Positions 57,303 through 64,000 of a stretch of DNA of 64,000 nucleotides are shown one piece after another (positions within the stretch are counted from its first letter, which is position 1; each line of letters begins with the position of its first letter). The DNA is from Siphonodentalium dalli. Its lineage: Eukaryota; Mollusca; Scaphopoda; Gadilida; Siphonodentaliidae. The stretch is from NCBI GenBank assembly GCA_032622095.1, contig CP136065.1, positions 245,025,474 through 245,089,473 on the forward strand. Direction: 5' to 3'. The notes below the pieces were generated by a model. It had not been told where the DNA came from. It did not search any database and saw only the letters and a list, made by a program, of their open reading frames with translations. The position numbers and the translations under genes were made by a program.

Positions 57303-57772
57303 GATTAATCTTAAAGTAATGTGAAACACTCCAGTAGGGTAATTATTGAGATTAATCTTAAAGTAATGTGAAACACTCCAGTAGGGTGATTATTGAGATT
57401 AATCTTAAAGTGATGTGAAACACTCCAGTAGGGTGATTATTGAGATTAATCTTAAAGTGATGTGAAACACTCCAGTAGGGTGATTATTGAGATTAATCTT
57501 AAAGTATTGTGAAACACTCCAGTAGGGTGATTATTGAGATTAATCTTAAAGTGATGTGAAACACTCCAGTAGGGTGATTATTGAGATTAATCTTAAAGTA
57601 ATGTGAAACACTCCAGTAGGGTGATTATTGAGATTAATCTTAAAGTGATGTGAAACACTCCAGTAGGGTGATTATTGAGATTAATCTTAAAGTAATGTGA
57701 AACACTCCAGTAGGGTGATTATTGAGATTAATCTTAAAGTAATGTGAAACACTCCAGTAGGGTGATTATTGA
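57303..57772 (+). repeat. Minisatellite, 47 bp x 10
   Basis: Ten head-to-tail copies of a 47-bp unit start 'GATTAATCTTAAAGTAATG' and continue 'TGAAACACTCCAGTAGGG' and 'TGATTATTGA'. The copies are nearly identical: AAAGTAATG alternates with AAAGTGATG, one copy has AAAGTATTG, and the first has GGTAATTATT. Unit junctions contain the perfect palindrome 'AGATTAATCT'. It is unrelated to the 40-bp satellite. The array breaks down in 'GAAAATAATCTTGC' after the last unit. Confidence 0.97.
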
Positions 57773-58168
57773 AAATAATCTTGCTCAAAGTAGTTATTTT
57801 TTTTACAAATATTAATCCAAATTGACAACAAACACCGTCATTCTGATGTATTAATAAAATGCAAAGACTCTCGATGGCGATATCATTTGTGTTAGTTTAT
57901 TTATCGACAGTTGCGTCCCGAATCGAGATGTAAATATTTACAATTGAGCATAGTTCAGACAATGTTTTCTATGAAGTAGTATGGATTTCTTTGAAACTTT
58001 TTGCCATGTTAGTAGAATGCTACATTTCTCACGTTGGCATAACACCTGGGTACTAACTTATCAATTTCATGCATCCGATCAAGTCCATAATATGTCTAAG
58101 TGTTTCCATAGATTACTGGTTGCTATTAGCATTGCTATGATTGATCATCCATCAAATAAATAGGGTCT
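57773..58168. other. Unassigned intergenic DNA
   Basis: About 400 bp of AT-rich, apparently unique sequence. The only structure I noticed is a 12-bp perfect palindrome 'GTAAATATTTAC' at 57,930-57,941. The short frame at 57,981-58,163 has no family resemblance and no splice context I could support. Confidence 0.5.
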
Positions 58169-58176
58169 GTCACAAT

Positions 58177-58743
58177 CAGGGTCCGCGCTGGACCGAAATT
58201 TACTTTTGCCAAATAATTTGCCAAATGAATTTGTTTTTTGCCAAATTCTTTTAGGATTTGCCAAATATTATTCCCGATAGTATCATTTTCTGCAACCTTG
58301 ATTGAGTCTTATGTTTCGACACTCACGGTTTGATATCGATAAAAAAGCAGTTTGTTAATAATTATACTCTCATCTCTATTGTGGTTTATCATACAATAAT
58401 AAACCAATCACCGAACATTACAATGGTAGAAGCGTTGCAAGAGGATTAGCTATGTAAACACCACCATCATACTAAATAGAGTTGATCCATCGATACTAAT
58501 GATATCAAATTAACTGCATCTTAATGGAGGTGTTAATTTTTGCAAAACCATATAAAACACAACTAATATAATTCCATTGTAATAATTTCCTAAAATGAAT
58601 GGTATTGATTGACCGATATTTTTCAACTTTATTGAGGAATTAAAAAGTTACTTGCCAAAACTTTTGCCAAATGAAAATATTTTTTGCCAAATGTGAATTA
58701 TTTTTGCCATTGGCAAATTTGGCAAGGGGCAGCGCGAATCCTG
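58177..58743. mobile_element. Non-autonomous hAT transposon (567 bp) with 8-bp target duplication
   Basis: The left end 'CAGGGTCCGCGCTG' and the reverse complement of the right end 'CAGGATTCGCGCTG' agree at 12 of 14 positions. Both ends are flanked by the identical 8-bp sequence 'GTCACAAT' (58,169-58,176 and 58,744-58,751). CAG-type termini and 8-bp duplications are the hallmarks of the hAT superfamily. There is no transposase frame, so movement would depend on an enzyme supplied elsewhere. Near both ends 'TTTGCCAAAT' and related forms are repeated: several copies at about 58,205-58,269 and 58,650-58,726, including an inverted 'GGCAAATTTGGC'. They resemble subterminal transposase-binding repeats. 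The perfect duplication suggests a fairly recent insertion. Confidence 0.88.
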
Positions 58744-58887
58744 GTCACAATGGCAGCAAGCCTTAAATAATTTTTATTTGAGTCTGACATTTTGTCAGGC
58801 ACCAAATGGACATGGTCTGACATTTAAAAAGTATACCTGATAATGAGCAGTGAAAGATCTTGTCAGTATGCTAGCCATATGGTATCC

Positions 58888-59039
58888 TCGCAAACTCCCG
58901 GCTGTACCTCCCCCTGTCCCCGGGGAGCAGTAGATGGTTACTGAATGTTCAGGCTCATCAGGGTAATAATTGTAAAACTTTGAGCGCTTTGGGCCTCATG
59001 GGAAAGGCGCTTTACAAATGCTATACATTATTATTATTA
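58888..59039 (+). mobile_element. 3' tail of a LINE or LINE-mobilised SINE
   Basis: The segment ends in a stem-loop ('AGCGCTTT' at 58,983-58,990 pairing with 'AAAGGCGCT' at 59,003-59,011, one bulge), then 'TTACAAATGC' and a (TTA)n tract. This is the classic 3' end of CR1/L2-like elements and their SINEs in marine invertebrates and fish. It resembles the tail of the LINE ending at 60,238, which also has an 'AGCGCC...GGCGCT' stem and an (AAT)n tract. No coding part remains. The 5' limit near 58,888 is a guess. The DNA between 58,752 and 58,887 has repeated 'TCTGACAT' and 'TGTCAGGC' words but no feature I can name. Confidence 0.7.
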
Positions 59040-59102
59040 TGCCTGACATGTCTTGTTTATCACCCGAAATAATGCCAAGTGAAACTAATGATGGTGTATT
59101 AA

Positions 59103-59291
59103 CGCTTTGAGTGCCAGGTCGATTTTTGTATCAACCCATATACCCTGTGCCAATGCATTCTCTTATATATGCGAGTCTTTTTTCTTTTTTTTTACAATTT
59201 TTTACAATTTTAATAATTTATTCTTATATTCTTTAACAGACTTATTTTGTAGGTTTAGGGCCGATGAAATCGGCCCCTGGCACTCAAAGGG
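59103..59291. mobile_element. piggyBac-type MITE (189 bp) flanked by TTAA
   Basis: The terminal repeats are 'CGCTTTGAGTGCCAGG' (59,103-59,118) and, on the reverse strand, 'CCCTTTGAGTGCCAGG' (59,276-59,291), 15 of 16 identical. TTAA stands directly outside each (59,099-59,102 and 59,292-59,295). TTAA targets and CCC-starting termini are typical of piggyBac. A hairpin 'GGGCCGAT'/'ATCGGCCC' lies just inside the right end (59,258-59,276). At 59,142-59,177 the element contains one arm of the 'CCCTGTGCCA' fold-back family found intact at 60,251 and 62,724. That arm is either part of the MITE family or an old nested insertion. No protein is encoded. Confidence 0.82.
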
Positions 59292-59400
59292 TTAACCCTC
59301 ATTTATGTTCCTCTGATGCGTTATAAATGGCGAGGTCATTTTCTATCCAACTAGATACAGTTGTGGTACATAGTATGCAAGGGCCGCGGGTGGTTAGAGT

Positions 59401-59965
59401 GTATGTCGAGCATGTAATTATCATTTGAGAAATATTGGTAAAATAAGAAAATACTTGACAGTTTCGGCAACTAAATCAATTATCCAGTCACTTGTGAGCA
59501 GCAAGCTAGATTACATGAACGGTTGCTTGTTCGGCATCACTAGCTCACTCATCGCGAAATTGGAGCGAGTTCAAAAAACTGCTGCTAGAATTGTCGCGAG
59601 GGTACCGAGAAGGACAGAGATGAGTCCAGTATTGCAAAATCTCCACTGGCTGCCCGTTCAATACAGGATCCAAATTCAAGATCATATTGATCACATTTCG
59701 TGCTCTTGAAGGAACCGCGCCCGACTACATCAAAGAGCTAGTATGTTTAAAGACTTCAGGTATGATGCAGCGAAGATCAGACGGGAGGAGATTTTTAACA
59801 CTTCCTAACTCAAACCATCCTACGTTAGGGGACAGAGCCTTCTCCATCACAGCTCCAACGTTGTGGAACAAACTCCCGGACGTTCTGAGGCTTACGGATG
59901 ATCGTTTAGAATTCCGTAAACTTTTAAAGACACATCTTTTTAAAATAGCTTATGGACTCAACTGA
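59401..59965 (+). pseudogene. LINE reverse transcriptase, C-terminal fragment, frameshifted
   Basis: The reading frame enters at about 59,401 (V-C-R-A-C-N-Y-H-L-R-N-I-G) without a start codon, because the element is truncated at its 5' end; a stop lies in frame at 59,395. Recognisable landmarks are SSKLDY, KLERVQKTAARIV, LHWLPV, APDYIKEL and GDRAFSITAPTLWNKLP, all typical of the region after the reverse-transcriptase core in CR1/L2/Jockey-like ORF2 proteins. One extra A near 59,675 shifts the frame. The second half continues in another frame to a stop at 59,963-59,965. The catalytic YADD region and the endonuclease are absent, so this copy is inactive. Confidence 0.92.
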
Positions 59966-60238
59966 AATTTTTAACTGACTTTAACTGGAGCTTCTCTTCG
60001 AATGACTTTTTAACCATTAATTTATATCTGTGATTTTTTAGGATTTTTTAGGATTTGCCATCTCTTGGACTTATTTTATCCGCGTGTTTGCTCGTTTATC
60101 CTATAGTATGATGTTCTTTTATTGTATATATATATATATATATTTTTTTTTTATCACATATTTTATGTAACAGCGCCTATGAACACAACTCTATAGTGAA
60201 ATAGGCGCTCTACAAATGTTAATAATAATAATAATAAA
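59401..60238 (+). mobile_element. 5'-truncated CR1/L2-like LINE with 3' UTR and (AAT)n tail
   Basis: The element spans the reverse-transcriptase remnant, a 3' UTR of about 270 bp and an (AAT)n tract at about 60,219-60,238. Near the end a stem-loop pairs 'AGCGCCTAT' (60,172-60,180) with 'ATAGGCGCT' (60,201-60,209), perfect over 9 bp with a 20-nt loop. Such 3' stem-loops are the likely recognition signal for the element's own reverse transcriptase. A (TA)n run lies near 60,125-60,142. Truncation at the 5' end is the usual outcome of target-primed integration. I see no clear target-site duplication. Its minus-strand relation to the polycystin exon downstream is antisense. Confidence 0.85.
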
Positions 60239-60250
60239 TTTTGCAAAAAC

Positions 60251-60424
60251 CCTGTGCCAGTGAATTCTCTTATATATGTGAGTCTCACATAGGGAGCCTT
60301 GCATATATAAGAGAATACATTGGCATAACAATATTTACCTTGTCACCATAAGCCAGTGCATTCTCTTATATATGCGAGGCTCCTATGGGAGACTCGCATA
60401 TATAAGAGAATTCACTGGCACAGG
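60251..60424. mobile_element. Compound fold-back element (nested palindromes)
   Basis: Outer arms are perfect: 'CCTGTGCCAGTGAATTCTC' continuing to 'TTATATATG' at the left, and its reverse complement ending 'ACTGGCACAGG' at 60,424. Inside, a second pair (60,301-60,325 and 60,352-60,378) is also complementary. Each half is by itself a hairpin with arms of about 25-27 bp. The right hairpin has the further self-complementary tip 'CTCCTATGGGAG' at about 60,380-60,391. The sequence can therefore form one long stem or a two-armed cruciform. It lies 12 bp after the LINE tail. No target duplication is evident beyond short A-rich flanks. Confidence 0.85.
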
Positions 60425-60857
60425 ATCTTTAATGCTGCACCAGCACGGCTTCCGTCATGAATCTCATGAAATGGTTAAGGATATTTTGTGCATGAACATA
60501 GTATGAAACAATTTAGCCTGAGTTTAGTGTGCCTGTCATTTGCAGATTGAGGTCCCAATGGGGACCTCATTCTGCTTAGGTCTCATCTTTTCTGGAAAGT
60601 TTCTTTACTATCAAACTCTCTTGAAACTTCTTCACATTGATTCTATTTCTTTTTTTAGTTCAATTTCTCTATATTACCAAATTGACAGATGACACATTGT
60701 ATAATCGAGGTTTCCAATGGGTGTTATTCACCATTTGGGAACTTAATCTGAGTCTATGTCTCCCATAGCAGATGAGGCCATACAGAATGAGGTCCCCAGA
60801 GGATGAATTTGGTGATGCTATAATATATAATTATCAACAATCAACAATCCTACATAC
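60425..60857. other. Intronic DNA 3' of the polycystin exon, with an inverted repeat
   Basis: On the minus strand this is the start of the intron that follows the exon at 60,858. An inverted repeat lies at 60,542-60,575: 'GCAGATTGAGGTCCC' and 'GGGACCTCATTCTGC', arms of 15 bp with one mismatch and a 4-nt loop. A further partial copy of the arm, 'CAGAATGAGGTCCCC', is at about 60,783-60,797. I looked for the following polycystin exon on the minus strand and could not recognise one. Confidence 0.6.
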
Positions 60858-61023
60858 CTGTCCATCATCTTCCTCAACCGCCAGCCATTTGTCACAGATG
60901 AAGAAGAATTTCTCATCCTTATGTATGTCTCGTATAGCGACATAATTCAAGAACCACGATTGCTGTGATCCTTTACCACTGTTGTCATGCCATATATGGA
61001 GGTAGTTCAGCGATCCAAGTGGC
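60858..61023 (-). CDS. Exon of a polycystin-1-like gene: second half of a PLAT domain
   Basis: The minus strand encodes 55 complete residues plus one base of a split codon. The core is LNYLHIWHDNSG, then SWFLNYVAIRD, KFFFICDKWLAV and EEDDGQ. This is the conserved C-terminal half of the PLAT/LH2 beta-sandwich in polycystin-1 family proteins (PKD1, PKD1L, PKDREJ), which sits in the cytoplasm after the first membrane span and binds lipids and partner proteins. The acceptor is strong ('CTGTTTTCCTCAG' before GCC) and so is the donor (GGACAG then 'GTATGTA'). The acceptor side is phase 2, the donor side phase 0. The first half of the domain (a preceding exon at higher coordinates) and the later membrane-span exons were not found. 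The exon has no stop or frameshift and looks functional. Which family member it is cannot be told from one exon. Confidence 0.9.
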
Positions 61024-61125
61024 CTGAGGAAAACAGATGAAAGTGTCAATGACACTGTAGCTCAACTTGGAAATGGGATAATGCCATATATTACAGTCCA
61101 TAGAGAGATAGGGAACTCGGACAGT
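61024..61125. repeat. Dispersed repeat head, copy 1
   Basis: Starting about 12 bp beyond the exon acceptor, the sequence 'ATGAAAGTGTCAATGACACT' and the following 'GTAGCTCAACTTGGAAA' recurs near 62,855. Similarity continues more weakly for about 50 bp ('ATTACAGTC', 'AGAGATAGGGAA' against 'GTTACAGTC', 'GTGATTAGGAA'). It contains a 7+1+7 palindrome 'AGTGTCAATGACACT' (61,042-61,056). Both copies precede an 'AAGATGGC' repeat array, so they are probably the start of one composite repeat family. It lies in the intron upstream of the exon in gene orientation. Confidence 0.7.
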
Positions 61126-61297
61126 TAATATGCTTAAGTAACTAGAGGTTCATAAACAGTTTGGGATTAATCAGATGAAGATGTTTGGCTGTTGGAAGTG
61201 CCAAAGGATGCAGTAACACTAATATAGTCAAATCAGAGATGGCTCCCATATGAAGTTTGGTGCTGATCGGATGAAGGTGTTGGGTGCGCCAAAGGAT

Positions 61298-62060
61298 TTA
61301 GTCATACAAGTGTAAAATCCAAGATGGCCGTATGTTGGTGGCCATGTTTTTTCAATGAAATAGGAAAAAAATTTATGGCTCCCATAAAGTGGACACCATA
61401 TGGTCCATATGAAGATTGGTGATGAATGGATAAGGGATGTGGTCTGTAGGATGTGCCAAAGGATTTAGTGATGCACAGAGTAAAATCCAAATCAATAAAA
61501 TTCAATAGCTCCTATCTAGAGGTGATCCAAAATATGCCTTTCAAAACATATCTCCAATAAGTGTGAGCTGCAGGGTGCGGCAATGGATTCAAATTTGAAA
61601 TCCAAGATGGCTGCCTGCAGCCATGTTCTTAACAAATTTTGAAAAATAAATTGACGACTTCCATCTAGTGGTCATCCTGAAGATCCTGATTGAAGTTTGG
61701 TAACGATCGTATGAGGGATGTGGTCTGTAGGGTGTGCCAAATTATTTAGTCTTGCAAAGAGTTCTATCCAAGATGGCTGCTGGTGGCCATGTTTTTCATC
61801 GAAAATCTTTCAAAATCGATAGCTCCTATCTAGATGTAACCCTAAACATGAGTGTAAATTTTCAAAACAATTCTCCAATAAATATGAGCTGCAGGGTGCA
61901 GCGATGGATTCAAATTTGAAATCTTAAGATGGCTGCTGGCAGCCATGTTTCTTAACAAATTTCAGATTGCTCCCATCTAGAGGTCACCCCAAAGATCCAT
62001 ATGTAGTTTGGTGATGATCGGATGAAAGATGTGATATGTTGGGTGCGGCAAAGGAAATTG
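61298..62060. repeat. Diverged 'AAGATGGC' repeats, group 1
   Basis: Four units carry 'AAGATGGC' followed within about 10 bp by 'GCCATGTT': at 61,321, 61,604, 61,770 and 61,926. The last three are 166 and 156 bp apart, the alternation also seen in group 2. Shared words between units are 'GTGCCAAAGGATTTAGT', 'TGAGCTGCAGGGTGC', 'GGATTCAAATTTGAAATC' and 'GCTCCTATCTAGA'. The units are considerably diverged. The short frames within them are not supported as genes. Confidence 0.8.
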
Positions 62061-62723
62061 TTGATGGACGCATGCACAGACGGATGGACGACAGATGCCA
62101 ACCCATGACAATAGCTCAAACTTGACTTTGTCATCATGTTATTTTATAAATTTTCCAAAACCTGTTATTTATCAACATTTTGTTAAACGAAATTTGGCCG
62201 TTTTTGTCAATTCTGACACACCAAAGCCACTTGATTTTAGAGTTATCCATCTTTATCCGCAATTTGGTCTTCTCATCGACTTTTTACCAGGCCAGTAAAA
62301 CGTAGGCCTACTGGTGGTGAAAAATAGTAGATTTCAAAAATCAATATCGGATCACTCTGAGCTTTGATGGGTGGGTTCCTCGACTTGAATCAAATATTTT
62401 TTACCCCCAAAGCCAAAGAAATAGCAATTCGCAAACTTTAATTTGGATTATGCATCTTTAAATTGGATGTTTTCAGATAGAGTTTTTGTTTTCAAATATT
62501 AATGTACTAAACATGCGATTTGATGCTGGAAATTTACCATGGCTATAACAGTCTCTTTTGTTTGGTTAACAATAGTTATAATTTTGATATTTAAAGACCA
62601 AAGAATTGTATGTTCTTGGGTGTGTAAACCAGCACAGGCACATGCTATATAAAAAATGAATTTATTTATTTGAGCAAACGAATGTCTCCTGCCATGCTCC
62701 GCCCGTTATGACTGTTATATAAA
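62061..62723. other. Unassigned intronic DNA
   Basis: About 660 bp of AT-rich sequence. I see no repeat family, RNA gene or exon that I can support. The open frame at 62,095-62,298 has no recognisable motif. The word 'AGGCCAGTAAAACGTAGGCC' near 62,289 contains a short inverted GGCC pair and nothing more. Confidence 0.4.
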
Positions 62724-62798
62724 CCCTGTGCCAATGCATACTCTTATGTATGTGAGTCGACCATAGGTTGCCTCACATATATAAGAGTATGAATTGGC
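62724..62798. mobile_element. Fold-back element of the CCCTGTGCCA family, single hairpin
   Basis: The left arm starts 'CCCTGTGCCAATGCATACTC' and reaches TGTGAG at 62,756. The right arm 62,772-62,798 begins 'CTCACATATATAAGAG' and ends 'TATGAATTGGC'. The arms are 27 bp with a few mismatches around a 15-nt loop. It is clearly related to each half of 60,251-60,424 and to the single arm inside the piggyBac MITE at 59,142. It is more diverged ('TATGTATG' for 'TATATATG' in the left arm), so it is likely an older copy. Confidence 0.8.
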
Positions 62799-62854
62799 CT
62801 AATAAATTTAAGAATAAATGATAAAAATGATGAAATTGTTAAAGAATATAAGAA

Positions 62855-62944
62855 ATGAAAGTGTCAATGACACTGTAGCTCAACTTGGAAAGGGAATAAT
62901 TTCATGTGTTACAGTCAATGGAGTGATTAGGAATGTGGAGAGGC
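62855..62944. repeat. Dispersed repeat head, copy 2
   Basis: This is the second copy of the head at 61,035, identical over roughly 37 bp, with the same 'AGTGTCAATGACACT' palindrome (62,860-62,874) and then diverging. It leads directly into the 'AAGATGGC' array. The distance between the two heads is about 1.82 kb. Confidence 0.75.
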
Positions 62945-64000
62945 CTAGTTATACAAAGAGTAAAATCCAAGATGGCCACTGGCAGCCATGTTTTTTTGCT
63001 GTATGACCCCAAAAAGACTTGTTCCCATTTACATGTCATTGTTAACATCCATCACAAATTTCATGATGATCCGACAAAAGATACGACCTGTAGCCTGTGT
63101 CAAAGGATTTAGTCATGTAAAGAGTAAAATTCAAGATGGCTGCTGGTGGCCATGTTTTTGGCCGAATGACCAAAAATGACTTGTTCCCATCTACATGTCA
63201 CTGTTAACATACAAGACAAATTTCATGAAGATCTGACCAAAGCTACGTCCTGTAGCCCGTGCCAAAGGATTTAGTCATGCAAAGAGTAAAATCCAAGATG
63301 GCTGCTGGCGGCCATGTTTTTTGGCCGAATGACCCCAAAATGACTCATTCTCATCTACATCTCAATATTAACATCCATGAAAAATTTCATGATTATCAGA
63401 CAAACAGTATGGCCTGTAGCCCATGCTAATGGATTGAATTTTGAAATCCAAGATGGCCATTGGCAGCCATGTTTTTTGGCCGAATGACCCCAAAATGACT
63501 CGTTCCCATCTACATGTCAATGTTAACATACAAGACAAATTTCATGAAGATCTGACCAAAGCTACGACCTGTAGCCCATGCCAAAGGATTTAGTCATGCA
63601 AAGAGTAAAATCCAAGATGGCTGCTGGTGGCCATGTTTTTAGCCGAATGACCCCAAAATGACTCGTTCCCATCTACATCTCAATATTAACATCCATGAAA
63701 AATTTCATGATGATCAGACAAACAGTATGGCCTGTAGCCCGTGCTAATGGATTGAATTTTGAAATCCAAGATGGCTGCTGGCAGCCATGTTTTTTGACCG
63801 AATGACCCCAAAATGACTCGTTCCCATCTACATGTCATTATCAACATGCATGACAATTTCATGATGATCCGACTAAAGGTACAACCTGTAGACCGTGCCA
63901 AAGGATTTAGTCATGCAAAGAGTAAAATCCAAGATGGCTGCTGGCGGCCATGTTTTTTAGCCGAATGACCCCAAAATGATTCGTTCCCATCTACATCTCA
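62945..64000. repeat. 'AAGATGGC' tandem repeat, dimeric unit about 318 bp (runs off the window)
   Basis: Seven units have 'AAGATGGC' at 62,969, 63,133, 63,295, 63,450, 63,614, 63,768 and 63,931. Steps are 164, 162, 155, 164, 154 and 163 bp. From 63,295 on, alternate units are more alike: one type reads 'CAAAGGATTTAGTCATG' and 'CAAAGAGTAAAATCC', the other 'GCTAATGGATTGAATTTTG'. This gives a dimer of 317-319 bp. Each unit contains 'CCAAGATGGC' followed by 'GGCCATGTTTTTT' or 'AGCCATGTTTTTT', a small inverted ATGGC/GCCAT pair, then 'CCGAATGACCCCAAAATGA' and 'CGTTCCCATCTACAT'. No convincing coding frame exists. The array continues past 64,000. Confidence 0.92.

Noticed and set aside
59370-59412. 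A tRNA-like A box ('TGGTTAGAGT') before the LINE, suggesting a SINE head
   Set aside because: It is a short, imperfect match without a B box at the expected distance; the following sequence is already LINE coding region.
63686-63901. Short frames in the AAGATGGC repeats (also at 61,302, 61,734, 62,818 and 62,988) as genes
   Set aside because: They are repeat-unit translations that change frame and sequence from unit to unit and show no coding constraint.

Overview
The window is eukaryotic. It has no operons or closely packed genes, one spliced exon with good splice sites, remnants of LINE, hAT and piggyBac transposons, and satellite DNA over most of its length. The LINE tails (a stem-loop ending in a (TTA)n or (AAT)n tract), the polycystin-type exon and the 'AAGATGGC' dispersed repeats together suggest a marine invertebrate such as an echinoderm, hemichordate, cephalochordate or mollusc. 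I cannot place it more closely from sequence alone.

Positions 1 to about 56,762 are one satellite field. The monomer is AT-rich and 40 bp long, with a 41-bp variant in which the 'TAACACG' part is replaced by a 'TATCAGGAA' dyad. Monomers are arranged in higher-order repeats: trimers of 120 bp, blocks of about 2.54 and 3.06 kb, and macro-units of 4.8 kb (left half) and 7,704 bp (right half). Six copies of a 507-509 bp non-satellite spacer are embedded in the field, at 7,240, 12,051, 16,493, 21,318, 41,935 and 49,639. Each spacer has a GC-richer half with CCAAT, CACGTG and ACGCGT motifs and a half that folds into a hairpin with arms of about 80 bp.

Monomers and spacers read forward from 1 to 14,516, reverse from 14,532 to 33,736, and forward again after a 100-N gap (33,737-33,836) to 56,762. 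The turn at 14,524 is the centre of a very large palindrome. Unit variants and two spacer SNPs mirror each other across it, and the left arm runs off the window. The palindrome lies in a stretch (about 10.1-38.7 kb) rich in single-base indels, so a fold-back read or assembly artefact has to be excluded before any biological reading.

From 56,763 to 64,000 the DNA is ordinary intergenic or intronic sequence. It holds a 10-copy 47-bp minisatellite, a 567-bp non-autonomous hAT element with perfect 8-bp target-site duplications, a LINE/SINE 3' tail, a 189-bp piggyBac-type MITE flanked by TTAA, a 5'-truncated and frameshifted LINE, and a family of fold-back elements. It also holds one minus-strand exon (60,858-61,023) encoding the second half of a PLAT domain of a polycystin-1-like protein. 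Beyond the exon lies a dimeric repeat of about 318 bp built around 'AAGATGGC'. The exon is the only host protein-coding sequence I can support; the rest of that gene lies outside the window or was not recognised.
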